NCBI GenBank assembly: GCA_000436075.1
Contig: FR884637.1
Coordinates: 54,568-68,740, forward strand
Length of the DNA: 14,173 nucleotides
Reading direction: 5' to 3'
DNA from: Eggerthella sp. CAG:209
GTDB lineage: Bacteria > Actinomycetota > Coriobacteriia > Coriobacteriales > Eggerthellaceae
Positions 1-7,148 of this stretch are shown in pieces (within the stretch, counting starts at the first letter, position 1; each line of letters begins with the position of its first letter). The notes below the pieces were generated by a model that searched no databases, was not told where the DNA came from, and was given only the letters and a program-made list of their open reading frames with translations. The translations under genes were made by a program, and so were the position numbers.

Positions 1-1317
1 CTATTCGGCAGTTTCCTCAGTCTCGGTAACCTCGGTGGTGCCGAAGTGCTTCTTAACCGTGCGGAGAAGCATGAACAGGCAGAAGACACCGATTACTGCG
101 AGGACGATCTCGATGGTGAAGATACCGGTGTAAGCCGCAGTACCCTGAGCATCGATCATGGAGCCGTACCAGGTGTGGATGAATACGTCAGGCATGAAGC
201 CAACTACGGAGAGCAGACCAGCTGCGGTACCGAAGATTCGCATCGGAATCTTTACCTCGGACAGAGGAGAAGAGCCAATGGAGAATGCACCGTAGGTGGT
301 GAAGCCGAAGAGAACAACCAGAGCGGATGCAACGAGTGCGCCTTCGGTGGATTGCGGGAACATGATGAAGCCGATAAGAACTGCTACCGTGAGGATAAAG
401 GTGCCGATGATGGTCTTAGAGGGGCTCTTGATCTTCGTAGCAATAAAGCCAACTACCGGGCCAGCAAGGAGGCCAATACCATAGGTGCGGATGAGGCCTA
501 CAACGTTAACAAGGTTACCGTCAGCGCTGAAGCACTGGGTGAGGTAAGGCGTGGTGTAAGTTGCACCCTGGTATACAGCGTATACGCAGAAGTATGCAAT
601 ACATGCCCAAATAACACCGGGATGCTTGAAAGCTTCGACTGCCTCAGAAAGGCTAAAGAGCTTAGCGTCCTTGTTGATCTCGCCCTTGAAATCAGGGATC
701 AGGAAGAAGGAGATAACGCCCAAGATTGCAATAACAACACCGAGGAAAATAATCATAACCTGAACGCCTGCAGCAACACCAAGCGTGTTGGAGAGTGCAG
801 CGATAATGGCTGCGTTAATAAGACCAACGATAAGACCGGTTACGCCATAGATAGAGTAGCTGATGCCAATCTTGGATGCATACTCTTCTTCTTCGCAGCA
901 CAGACGAACAACCTTAAAGCGGGTGCCCCACCATACAAGGATGGAGGTTACGCCCATTGCAACGAAGAGTGCCAGACAAACACCTACGGAAGGAAGCGTA
1001 GCGTAGATAAATACCAGAACTGCCGTAGCGAGGAAGCCTGCCGTAGCCAAGGTGCGCATGCGGAACTTGTCTGCAATGATGCCAGAGGGCAGGTAGCAAA
1101 TCATAGCGGCCAAACCGTATGCAGAAACCATCATACCGAGGTCCGCATTGGTGCATCCGAGAGCCTGCATCAGCGGATCGTAGAAAACATTCTTAAGATA
1201 CATAGGCGCATAGATAATAGACGATCCCATCGAGATCAAAATTACTAGTGCCCATTTATGCAGGGACGAGATGTCTTTGTATGTCACCTCGCCCATGCTT
1301 TTAGCCATAATTGCCAT
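1..1317 (-). CDS. Major facilitator superfamily transporter
   Basis: A 438-residue integral membrane protein with about 12 hydrophobic segments, the usual size and layout of MFS secondary carriers. The first half has the typical acidic/basic loop after helix 2 (PSGIIADKFRMR, about residues 77-88), matching the MFS signature between helices 2 and 3. A longer polar stretch around residues 210-230 fits the central cytoplasmic loop. The C-terminus is acidic (TEVTETEETAE). The start at 1317 is preferred over the internal ATG at 1308 because AAAGGA lies six bases upstream of the first. The stop TAG is at the very edge of the window, so the gene is complete. It diverges from a membrane LuxR regulator, which suggests that regulator may control it. 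The substrate cannot be read from the sequence; organic anions or small carboxylates are a guess only. Family call is secure, specificity unknown. Confidence 0.9.
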   Translation of the reverse strand: MAIMAKSMGEVTYKDISSLHKWALVILISMGSSIIYAPMYLKNVFYDPLMQALGCTNADLGMMVSAYGLAAMICYLPSGIIADKFRMRTLATAGFLATAVLVFIYATLPSVGVCLALFVAMGVTSILVWWGTRFKVVRLCCEEEEYASKIGISYSIYGVTGLIVGLINAAIIAALSNTLGVAAGVQVMIIFLGVVIAILGVISFFLIPDFKGEINKDAKLFSLSEAVEAFKHPGVIWACIAYFCVYAVYQGATYTTPYLTQCFSADGNLVNVVGLIRTYGIGLLAGPVVGFIATKIKSPSKTIIGTFILTVAVLIGFIMFPQSTEGALVASALVVLFGFTTYGAFSIGSSPLSEVKIPMRIFGTAAGLLSVVGFMPDVFIHTWYGSMIDAQGTAAYTGIFTIEIVLAVIGVFCLFMLLRTVKKHFGTTEVTETEETAE

Positions 1318-1353
1318 TGCGGTTCCTTTCTCCTTGCAATAACTCCAATGGAA

Positions 1354-1395
1354 AGCTTCGTCAGATCCATCCCCATGTCTCTATTGGACGAAGCT
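1354..1395 (-). repeat. Inverted repeat in the MFS 5' leader
   Basis: AGCTTCGTC (1354-1362) and its exact complement GACGAAGCT (1387-1395) form nine-base arms around a 24-base loop. The repeat lies 37-78 bases upstream of the transporter start. If the transcript begins upstream of it, it would form a stem-loop in the mRNA leader. There is no U-run, so it is not an obvious attenuator. Chance is possible. Confidence 0.35.
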
Positions 1396-1447
1396 CTTCG
1401 GCATTTCTTCTTTCGTGATTGCCGATACCTGGATTATTGGAAAAAAT

Positions 1448-1461
1448 ATGAACACGTTCAT
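1448..1461. promoter_or_regulatory. Short palindrome, possible operator
   Basis: ATGAAC-AC-GTTCAT is a 14-base inverted repeat with six-base arms and a two-base centre. It lies near the middle of the divergent region. Six-base arms occur by chance several times in a window this long, so its support is mainly its position. Confidence 0.25.
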
Positions 1462-1497
1462 CGCAAAAGCGGCATGATTGCCAAGCTGCAGAGGAAA

Positions 1498-1566
1498 TAG
1501 TGATATCTACTGTGAATGAAAATACCAATTACCTATAAACTAGTGATACCTAGTGAGGGATAGTCT
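1498..1566. promoter_or_regulatory. Phased TAGTGA repeat array, candidate regulator binding sites
   Basis: TAGTGA occurs at 1498, 1541 and 1551. Near copies lie at 1508 (TACTGT) and 1561 (TAGTCT). Within each cluster the copies are exactly 10 bases apart, and the two clusters start 43 bases apart, so all lie on about the same face of the helix. The longer unit TAGTGATAYCTA is shared by 1498-1509 and 1541-1552. The array sits 60-128 bases upstream of the luxR start. Binding by the adjacent LuxR protein is an inference. Confidence 0.45.
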
Positions 1567-1625
1567 AATAGGATGGAACAACCGTCTGATATGGGGTTAT
1601 TAATTCAGAAGGTTATGGAGGGACC

Positions 1626-3134
1626 ATGACAACATCCAAAACGGACCTTGAAGGCTCAATTCAAGAGCACGATGAACAAATCGACAAAAAGGCGACTCAA
1701 GAAGGCCAGAACACCAAAGATTACGTACGTAAGGTGCTCACAAACACATCGTTTAAGTACCTCGGAATCTCATTCCTGCTCACGTACCACTACATTCTTT
1801 GGTTCATTCCGGATTCATTTTTCGGCACAGAGCTTCTAAATGATCAGGTAACCGAAGCATGGCTTGTTAACCTGCTGGCAGGATCGATCACCATGCTCTT
1901 TACCGCTTTCGCAATAAAGAGAGGGACACACCTCTCCGACAACAAGAACCTTGCATACGGCATTCCAGTAGGCTTAGCTCTTTGCTCAGTTACTTTGCAG
2001 TACTTGCCGGGTTTTCTTCCAACCAATTTATCGATGTATGTTCTTGCCTGCGTCGCGGGAGGCCTTGAGGGCTTGATGCTCATCTTGTGGGGCGAGTGCT
2101 TAACGCGAATGCACGCGCAGTTTTCCATGCCGCATATCGGCATGGTTTTCAGTGGCACGCTTTTCGTTTTGGTTTTAATTGGCCTTGCTTTGCCTACCGT
2201 CTTGGTTTCCATGTTCACTGCAGCTCTTGTGGTTGTTTCGGGAATGCTGCTCGTATACGAGGAAAAGCAAGAAACGCGCGATTTTCCCGTTTTGCTGCCA
2301 AAAAGCACCACGAAGCCAGCACTAAGCAATGCAATGGTAATCTGCTTCATTGGTTTCTTGGTCGGTGCCGCCTGCTATTACTTGGCAGCAATCATCCCCT
2401 GGGAAAATCTCCCCTTGGAACAAAGCTCCTTTGTTGTAGGCGTAATAACTATGGGTGCCTGCTTCTTTGTCGCCTCAGCAGCGACAAACTACCTCAAACA
2501 GCAGTACGGTATCTTCAAGATGTTCCCGTGGTTCTTGGTACTCACCATTCTTGCTTTCTGCCTTTTTATAGCAGACGGAATGTTCAGCACCCCGGCATTC
2601 TTGATGAGCCTAGTTATTTCTTGTGTGCTTGAGATATCGCTGCTGGTATACTTCGGAATCCTAGTTAAACGAGGCTTCTTCCCGCCCGCCATTTCATTTA
2701 CGCTCTCGATCGGCTGTGCGCGTATGGGAATAGCGGCAGGAAACGCACTAGCAGTTTTCTACGAAAGGACCGGGCTAGCTTCCACCGATGTAGCGACCTA
2801 TACCTGCCTAGGTTTTATTTGCCTTATTGCTATAGCACAGGTGCCTATGAGCAAACGCGAATCAAACATTGTGAACCTGATCAGCGCACCAGCAAGCCCA
2901 GCACAGGTAGATGTGGTTTGTAATCAGATCATTGACGAATTTGCGCTGTCGGAACGCGAAGGCGAAATCCTAAGGCTTATCGCTCGAGGAAACACCGCTT
3001 CGAACATTGCAAGCAAACTGGTGATATCACCCCATACCGTAAATACTCATATCAGGCATATATATGAAAAAGTGAACATTCACAAGCGAAGTGAGCTTAT
3101 CGAGTATATCAATATGAGGAAGAGCGACCACTAA
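1626..3134 (+). CDS. Membrane-bound LuxR-family transcriptional regulator
   Basis: A 502-residue protein with a charged N-terminus of about 35 residues, then roughly 11-12 hydrophobic segments (about residues 40-420), and a C-terminal LuxR/GerE helix-turn-helix (about residues 441-497). The HTH is canonical: LSEREGEILRLIARGNT, then SPHTVNTHIRHIYEKVNI. The long membrane array in place of a soluble receiver or ligand domain is the architecture that is expanded in Eggerthellaceae genomes, where such regulators often sit beside transporters or reductases. That general statement is from knowledge of the group. The likely role is to sense a small molecule at or in the membrane and switch the divergent MFS gene. 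GGAGG at 1617-1621 supports this start. A strong hairpin terminator follows at 3172. The ligand is unknown, and the membrane part could be a degenerate transporter fold. Confidence 0.9.
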   Translation: MTTSKTDLEGSIQEHDEQIDKKATQEGQNTKDYVRKVLTNTSFKYLGISFLLTYHYILWFIPDSFFGTELLNDQVTEAWLVNLLAGSITMLFTAFAIKRGTHLSDNKNLAYGIPVGLALCSVTLQYLPGFLPTNLSMYVLACVAGGLEGLMLILWGECLTRMHAQFSMPHIGMVFSGTLFVLVLIGLALPTVLVSMFTAALVVVSGMLLVYEEKQETRDFPVLLPKSTTKPALSNAMVICFIGFLVGAACYYLAAIIPWENLPLEQSSFVVGVITMGACFFVASAATNYLKQQYGIFKMFPWFLVLTILAFCLFIADGMFSTPAFLMSLVISCVLEISLLVYFGILVKRGFFPPAISFTLSIGCARMGIAAGNALAVFYERTGLASTDVATYTCLGFICLIAIAQVPMSKRESNIVNLISAPASPAQVDVVCNQIIDEFALSEREGEILRLIARGNTASNIASKLVISPHTVNTHIRHIYEKVNIHKRSELIEYINMRKSDH

Positions 3135-3378
3135 AGCCGTAAACTCCCCGCAGAACATATCCCACAATCAGGAAGGAGCCCCAAGAGGCTCCTTCTTTTT
3201 GCATCTGCGCTTTCCAAGCACGTTTCGATTTTGCGCGATGGTATTTCACATTGCCGTGAGCACCGTAGCCGCAGGCGTAGCCGTTGTACTTCGGCATTTT
3301 CGCTAACGTAGCCTGTTCTGAGGACATATGCCATACCGCACCTTTACCGGAAACATGCCTTGCGCGTTTGCTTGTCAT
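3109..3378 (-). CDS. Small basic protein of unknown function
   Basis: An 89-residue protein that I do not assign to a named family. The start ATG at 3378 has a near-perfect ribosome binding site (AAGGAGGTGA, with GGAGG eight bases from the ATG). A TATAAT box lies about 37 bases upstream of the ATG, so this is very probably a real gene. The N-terminal two thirds are rich in Lys, Arg and His, with a distinctive core at about residues 28-47: KMPKYNGYACGYGAHGNVKY. There is one Cys (36) and no signal peptide. The last 20 residues are more hydrophobic (FLIVGYVLRGVYGF). The 3' end overlaps the convergent luxR gene by 26 bases. The luxR terminator hairpin falls exactly on codons 62-69 (EGASWGSF). Basic charge and small size would fit nucleic-acid or ribosome association, but that is a guess. 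Confidence 0.7.
   Translation of the reverse strand: MTSKRARHVSGKGAVWHMSSEQATLAKMPKYNGYACGYGAHGNVKYHRAKSKRAWKAQMQKEGASWGSFLIVGYVLRGVYGFSGRSSSY
3172..3200 (+). terminator. Intrinsic terminator of the luxR gene
   Basis: GAAGGAGCC (3172-3180) and GGCTCCTTC (3187-3195) form a nine-base perfect stem with a six-base loop. A run of five T residues follows immediately. It lies 38 bases after the luxR stop. On the opposite strand there is no T-run, so it acts for luxR only. It lies inside the convergent small gene. Confidence 0.85.
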
Positions 3379-3537
3379 CAGCCTCACCTCCTTCGTAAAG
3401 TCGAATCAAGGAGAATTATAGCCCTGATCCGTCCCTTTCGACCTAAACGACGACTTGGCATCTCCGCTAAGAACTAAAGCCGACGCAAGCCAACAAATTT
3501 AGATCAAAGCCGCCACCAAACGAAAACGCGAGGGAAT
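3379..3537 (-). promoter_or_regulatory. Promoter and leader of the small gene; otherwise empty
   Basis: Reading on the minus strand, TATAAT occupies 3420-3415 and would place transcription start near 3408, giving a leader of about 30 bases that contains the AAGGAGGTGA ribosome binding site. No good -35 hexamer is seen at the expected distance. The remainder, up to the epimerase stop at 3538, shows no gene and no clear hairpin terminator for the epimerase. Confidence 0.55.
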
Positions 3538-4425
3538 CTAAAGCAAGGTAATGCTGAACGTGCGCGTATCAGATTCGCCAGGCTGCAGGATAGTCATTCC
3601 TACCTTCTCCTCGAAAACGTCCCCTTCATCGCATGCGGTTGTATGACCGGTCCAAGGTTCAAGCGCAACAAAGGGAGCATCATTGACCGCTGACCAGACG
3701 CCCAAATACTTAAAACCAGGAAAATCGATCTGGACCCCATGATTGCTCTTTGCGCCCAACAAGGTCAACCTCCGTTCAGGAACATCGGAGAATACCAAGG
3801 CGTCATGATCAAAGCAACGATGGTCAATTTGAACGAAGTCAGCACCCGCCGGGCACTCACGAAGCTCATCCCGACGCATAAGGCCATCCTCCCCGATTGT
3901 CGGCAACATACAGCTCCAAGGCTTCTCGAACTTCAGAACATAATCCTCAAACGATTCGTCTACCGCGCCAGGAACAGGGACGTTGAAAGCTGGATGACCT
4001 CCGATGCAGAAAGGCATTGGGACAGAACCGTCATTCGCAACACAAAACGTCTGGGACAGCGTTCGTTCGCTAACCAGTGAATACGTAGTTTTCAATGTGA
4101 AGCGAAAGGGATATGCCTCCAGCGTTTCTTTATTGCTAGCCAACTCGAATGTTACTGAAAACTCGTCCCTATTCTCAATACTATGCTCGTAGTTTCGAGC
4201 GATGCCATGGCGCCCCATAGTACAAGGTCCTTGAGCAGATTCGGCCCTGCCATTGCGAAGCGAGCCTACTATAGGAAACAAAATTGGTGCACGGCGCGAC
4301 CAGAAAGCTGGGTTGCCTTGCCACAAATACTCGTTTTGATTCAGCTTCAGGCTGCACAGCTGCGCACCCATAGGATCGACTGTAGCGGTTAAATTCCCCA
4401 TATTGAGCGATATCAATTCAGACAT
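3538..4425 (-). CDS. Aldose 1-epimerase family protein (LacX-like)
   Basis: A 295-residue cytoplasmic protein of the galactose mutarotase superfamily, of the LacX-like branch. Family features are NEYLWQGNPAFWSRRAPILFP (about residues 31-51), GRHGIARN with His73, GGHPAFN with His144, and ALEPWTGHTT with Glu256. His144 and Glu256 match the catalytic His and Glu that open and re-close the sugar ring when interconverting alpha and beta anomers. ATG 4425 is chosen over a GTG two codons upstream because AGAGG lies five bases before it and would overlap the GTG. It follows the XRE regulator gene on the same strand after 86 bases and may be co-transcribed with it. The true sugar or sugar-phosphate substrate is unknown. 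There is no sugar operon around it. Confidence 0.88.
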   Translation of the reverse strand: MSELISLNMGNLTATVDPMGAQLCSLKLNQNEYLWQGNPAFWSRRAPILFPIVGSLRNGRAESAQGPCTMGRHGIARNYEHSIENRDEFSVTFELASNKETLEAYPFRFTLKTTYSLVSERTLSQTFCVANDGSVPMPFCIGGHPAFNVPVPGAVDESFEDYVLKFEKPWSCMLPTIGEDGLMRRDELRECPAGADFVQIDHRCFDHDALVFSDVPERRLTLLGAKSNHGVQIDFPGFKYLGVWSAVNDAPFVALEPWTGHTTACDEGDVFEEKVGMTILQPGESDTRTFSITLL

Positions 4426-4462
4426 AAGCACCTCTTAAAATGACTCGCTCAATGATATCAAT
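4403..4462. repeat. Inverted and direct repeats before the epimerase gene
   Basis: ATTGAGC (4403-4409) and GCTCAAT (4448-4454) are exact complements, and each is followed by a copy of GATATCAAT. They flank the epimerase start codon and its ribosome binding site, so pairing in the mRNA could hide the start. Seven-base arms are weak evidence. Confidence 0.25.
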
Positions 4463-4511
4463 CAAGCAGCTCCCCTACTCCGCAAACAAGACAGGGAATT
4501 ATTCAGATGGC

Positions 4512-4979
4512 TTAGTTTCGAGTTCCGTTCGCAAAGGATGCACTCCACCGCCGAAGATGAGGGAGCACGGCACCCATCAAGGAAACCGCTTCATCATTTG
4601 TCATACCAGTGTTTTCAGCTAAGCGAGGCGCGCAATCCTCTATCATTGCTTCCATAGATGTTTCATAGGTATATTTCCCCTGTTCAAAGCACCATTTGCA
4701 ATAATGATCGGTTTTGGCGCCATCGCTATCGGTACCGTACTCATCAGGCGAAAGCATCATGCCACAGCTTTCGCAATAGTGCTCCGGCATGTCAAGCAAG
4801 TGGACGATAGACTCTTCGAGAGTTATAGCGATAAGCTTCAGCATATCGATTCCAGGAACAACCTCGCCGCGCTCCCATCGGGAAACCGCCTGGCGTGTCA
4901 CATAGAGCTTTTGCGCAAGCTGTTCCTGAGTGAGTCCTTTGCGTTTTCTTGCTTCTGCTATCGTTTCATTAAGCTTCAT
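4512..4979 (-). CDS. XRE-family regulator with C-terminal zinc ribbon
   Basis: A 155-residue protein. Residues 4-58 form a Cro/C1-type helix-turn-helix (LTQEQLAQKLYVTRQAVSRWERG at 16-38). Residues 67-105 form a putative zinc ribbon with Cys69-x2-Cys72 and Cys94-x2-Cys97, in the arrangement YCESCGMML...HYCKWCFEQGKYT. This combination is a known family of XRE regulators carrying the domain called putative zinc ribbon (Zn_ribbon_2). The C-terminal helical part is also typical. ATG 4979 is chosen because AAGGGTG lies about eight bases upstream and the HTH starts right after it; the longer open frame has no domain content. The gene diverges from a broken hydrolase gene, with a perfect 21-bp palindrome between them that is a likely operator. 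Whether metal or redox state is the signal is unknown. Confidence 0.88.
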   Translation of the reverse strand: MKLNETIAEARKRKGLTQEQLAQKLYVTRQAVSRWERGEVVPGIDMLKLIAITLEESIVHLLDMPEHYCESCGMMLSPDEYGTDSDGAKTDHYCKWCFEQGKYTYETSMEAMIEDCAPRLAENTGMTNDEAVSLMGAVLPHLRRWSASFANGTRN

Positions 4980-5044
4980 TGCTATCACCCTTTTCATCAA
5001 TCCATCTGGCATTGCCCACTGTAATACCCCTGCATCTGGTGAAG

Positions 5045-5065
5045 CTAGCAACAAGTTGTTGCTAG
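5045..5065. promoter_or_regulatory. Perfect 21-bp palindrome, probable XRE operator
   Basis: The arms CTAGCAACAA (5045-5054) and TTGTTGCTAG (5056-5065) are exact complements around a single central G. The site sits between the divergent XRE regulator and hydrolase genes. Rightward it contains TTGTTG or TTGCTA as a -35-like hexamer before AATAAT at 5080-5085. Leftward it contains TTGCTA before TATTAC. One protein bound here could block both promoters. Control by the adjacent regulator is inferred. Confidence 0.65.
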
Positions 5066-5118
5066 ACAAAACCGGACACAATAATTCAAATACCGACACC
5101 CCTTCCATAGGCGGCATA

Positions 5119-5938
5119 ATGATTCAAAAAAAATATCCCACCGAGCAGGGATTCATAACCTATTGGATCAACGCTTCCAAAATCCCATCAAAACCATGGC
5201 TTGTTTTCCTCCCCGGGCCTTACCGCCAATCACCACCTGTTCAATAACCAGCTAGAGCACTTTAAGGGAAAGGCTAGCCTGCTTGTATGGGATCCGCCAT
5301 CACACGGGAAGTCCCGACCGTTTGATACCACCTGGACCATTGGGCAACTTGCAGAATGGCTCAACAACCTCCTGGAATCGGAGGGTATCAGCAATCCAGT
5401 ATTAGTGGGCCAATCCATGGGAGGCTATATATCTTAGGTGTTCATGGAACGCTTCCCTAGAAAGACACTAGCCTTCATTTCGATTGATTCCGCACCCCTC
5501 GGGCGCAGCCATTACCGTACATGGGAGCTCTGGGGCCTTAAACGCACTTATTTAGTTTATGTATGCCTTCCCTGGCAACTAATTCTCTGGTCAGGCGCAA
5601 ACGGGTGTGCCGAAACCGCCAAGGGAGCGCTGCTAATGAAAAGAATGATGCTCGATTATCGAAAAATGGAGTACTGCAAGCTCGTTAGCCATGGATACAA
5701 GGAACTATCTCGGGAAATAGAGAAAAACAAAACCTATAGACTCGAATGCCCAACGCTGCTTATTTGCGGAGATAAAGACCGGGCAGGGTATACCGCTCGA
5801 TACAACCTGCAGTGGGCGAAGGAAGAGAGCAACCCTGTCTGTTGGGTAGAAGGAGCTGGCCATAACGCAAATAGCGACAATCCAACTGAGGTGAATTTAC
5901 TAATTGAGGCATTTCTTGAGCAACAGCATCTGATCTAA
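5119..5938 (+). pseudogene. Alpha/beta hydrolase, broken by frameshift and stop
   Basis: Read with one correction and one stop read through, this is a hydrolase of about 272 residues. The start ATG at 5119 has AGGCGG upstream. The first frame runs to LVFLPG. An extra base within about 5211-5219 (the CCCCGGGCC run) then shifts it, and the next frame resumes as LTANHHLFNNQLEHF, the usual oxyanion-loop region. The nucleophile elbow VGQSMGGY is intact. An in-frame TAG at 5435-5437 follows at once, most simply a CAG-to-TAG change. The rest continues to 5938 with CGDKDRAG (acid residue) and GAGHNANSDNP (catalytic His). All three catalytic elements therefore survive in a gene with two lesions. It diverges from the XRE regulator. 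Sequencing error could explain the frameshift less easily than both lesions. Confidence 0.85.
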
Positions 5939-6139
5939 CGCAAGTTTCAACTGGGCAACAGCCAAATTGAATGATGCCATCCAGGAATGAGGCGCTTTGC
6001 AATTCAGCCACAGCCCCGAATAATAACCATCGTCAATCGCTCGATAAACCAACAAAGCGCAGGTGATAGTTTTGTTTTGCCTAGCAAGCGATGTGCTACC
6101 CTTACAGGGGAACACGCATCGTTATGGGGAGGACGCACT
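5939..6139 (+). promoter_or_regulatory. Intergenic region with probable degV promoter
   Basis: An extended -10 element, TGCTACCCT, lies at 6094-6102, with a T-rich -35-like stretch at 6071-6080. Transcription would start near 6109, giving a leader of about 31 bases. The ribosome binding site GGGGAGGA ends six bases before the degV ATG. GCGCTTTG (5992-5999) and CAAAGCGC (6053-6060) are complementary but far apart and probably chance. No gene or terminator for the hydrolase remnant is seen. Confidence 0.45.
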
Positions 6140-7012
6140 ATGTCTTATCAGATTGTCACCGATTCTTCTTGCAACCTCACTGAGGCTCTTATCGATGAGC
6201 TCGAACTGGAAATCCTCCCCCTAACCTTCATGGTCGACGGCGTACAGCACCAAAGCTACCTCAAAGGAGAAACCACCGACCTGAAGCAGTTTTACACCAT
6301 GATGCGCGAGGGAAAAGTAATAACCACGTCACTACCGAATCTCTCAAACTCCGAAAAACTGCTCACCGATATTCTCAAATCAGGAAAAGACATTCTTTAC
6401 CTGGGTTTTTCCAGTGGTCTATCTGGCACCTACAATTCCATCGAGACGTTGAGCCACGATCTGCGCACACGTTTTCCCGAGCGCACCATCGAATGCATTG
6501 ACACCCTTGCAGCATCTATGGGAGAAGGCCTTCTCGTGTACTATGCTGCAAAAATGAAGCAAGGGGGCGCTTCTTTGGCCGAAGTTGCCGCGTGGGTACG
6601 CGAAAATAAATTAAAGTTAGCTCACTGGTTCACCGTAGATGATTTGATGTTCCTTTATCGCGGCGGACGCGTGTCCCGAACAGCCGCTTTCGCTGGCAGC
6701 ATGCTCAAAATCAAACCCGTAATGCATGTCGACAACGAAGGCCACCTTATCCCGCTCGAAAAAAAGCGTGGACGCAAAAAGAGCATCCAAGGCCTGGTCG
6801 AGCACATGGAAGCTACGGCAAATGCCCCTGTTGCCGATCAGGTGGTTGGCATTTCGCACGGCGACTGCATTGAAGATGTGGAATACCTGCAGAGCCTCAT
6901 AACCAAAAAATTTGGCGTAACAAAGTATCTGGTAAATTACGTCGACCCGGTGATTGGCGCTCACTCTGGACCTGGTACTCTTGCTCTATTCTTCTTGGCA
7001 AGCGAGCGCTAA
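6140..7012 (+). CDS. DegV family fatty-acid-binding protein
   Basis: A 290-residue cytoplasmic protein that matches the DegV family throughout: TDSSCNLT at residues 7-14, SLPN at 64-67, SSGLSGTYNS at 91-100, a helix with TLAASMGEGLLV at 122-133, YRGGRVSR at 173-180, and the C-terminal SGPGTLALFF at 276-285. Family members bind a single fatty acid, and some (FakB) present it to the fatty acid kinase FakA for phosphorylation and entry into phospholipid synthesis. ATG 6140 is chosen because GGGGAGGA lies six bases upstream and the family N-terminus begins here; the open frame extends further up without domain content. No fakA gene is in the window. A lipid carrier role is known for the family; which FakB-type partner is used here is not visible. 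Confidence 0.93.
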   Translation: MSYQIVTDSSCNLTEALIDELELEILPLTFMVDGVQHQSYLKGETTDLKQFYTMMREGKVITTSLPNLSNSEKLLTDILKSGKDILYLGFSSGLSGTYNSIETLSHDLRTRFPERTIECIDTLAASMGEGLLVYYAAKMKQGGASLAEVAAWVRENKLKLAHWFTVDDLMFLYRGGRVSRTAAFAGSMLKIKPVMHVDNEGHLIPLEKKRGRKKSIQGLVEHMEATANAPVADQVVGISHGDCIEDVEYLQSLITKKFGVTKYLVNYVDPVIGAHSGPGTLALFFLASER

Positions 7013-7132
7013 TCCAACTACCTCGAGCATCTTCAACGATCCCAATGCTACCCGCCTTGCACTGCGATTTGCACAGATCGAAGAAGCCCAACTCGCTGCA
7101 CCAATACAATCCAGTAGCCTCAAAGCGCCCAC

Positions 7133-7148
7133 TGGTACACTGGTGTCA
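7133..7148 (+). promoter_or_regulatory. Leaderless dinB promoter
   Basis: TGGTACACT at 7133-7141 is an extended -10 (TGn then TACACT at 7136-7141). Placing +1 seven bases after the last -10 base puts transcription start at 7148, the A of the dinB ATG. The bases just before the ATG (GGTGTC) hold no Shine-Dalgarno sequence. Together these point to a leaderless mRNA. No clear -35 hexamer and no SOS-like inverted CGAAC box were seen. Confidence 0.5.

Larger units (their letters stand above)
1318..1625. promoter_or_regulatory. Divergent intergenic region between MFS and luxR genes
   Basis: This 308-bp region holds no credible gene and must carry the promoters of both divergent genes. I could not settle on a convincing -35/-10 pair for either. 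The luxR start has GGAGG at 1617-1621 with a short 4-base spacer. The region contains three structures listed separately: a leader inverted repeat, a short palindrome and a TAGTGA repeat array. Confidence 0.6.

Noticed and set aside
46..1248. Long plus-strand open frame opposite the MFS gene
   Set aside because: It is the antisense shadow of the transporter. Its translation is highly charged and low in hydrophobic residues, with no recognisable domain and no ribosome binding site.
1258..1500. Plus-strand open frame of 80 codons in the divergent region
   Set aside because: No ribosome binding site, no domain, and it starts inside the MFS gene on the other strand; the region is better explained as promoter DNA.
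4930..5118. Upstream extension of the hydrolase frame
   Set aside because: It would start inside the XRE gene on the other strand and cross the operator. ATG 5119 has an upstream AGGCGG and begins the conserved part.
5992..6060. Inverted repeat GCGCTTTG / CAAAGCGC
   Set aside because: Eight-base arms 53 bases apart are expected about a dozen times by chance in a window of this size.
5987..6139. N-terminal extension of DegV
   Set aside because: The family begins at MSYQIVTDSS, and a strong ribosome binding site precedes ATG 6140; the upstream part contains the promoter.
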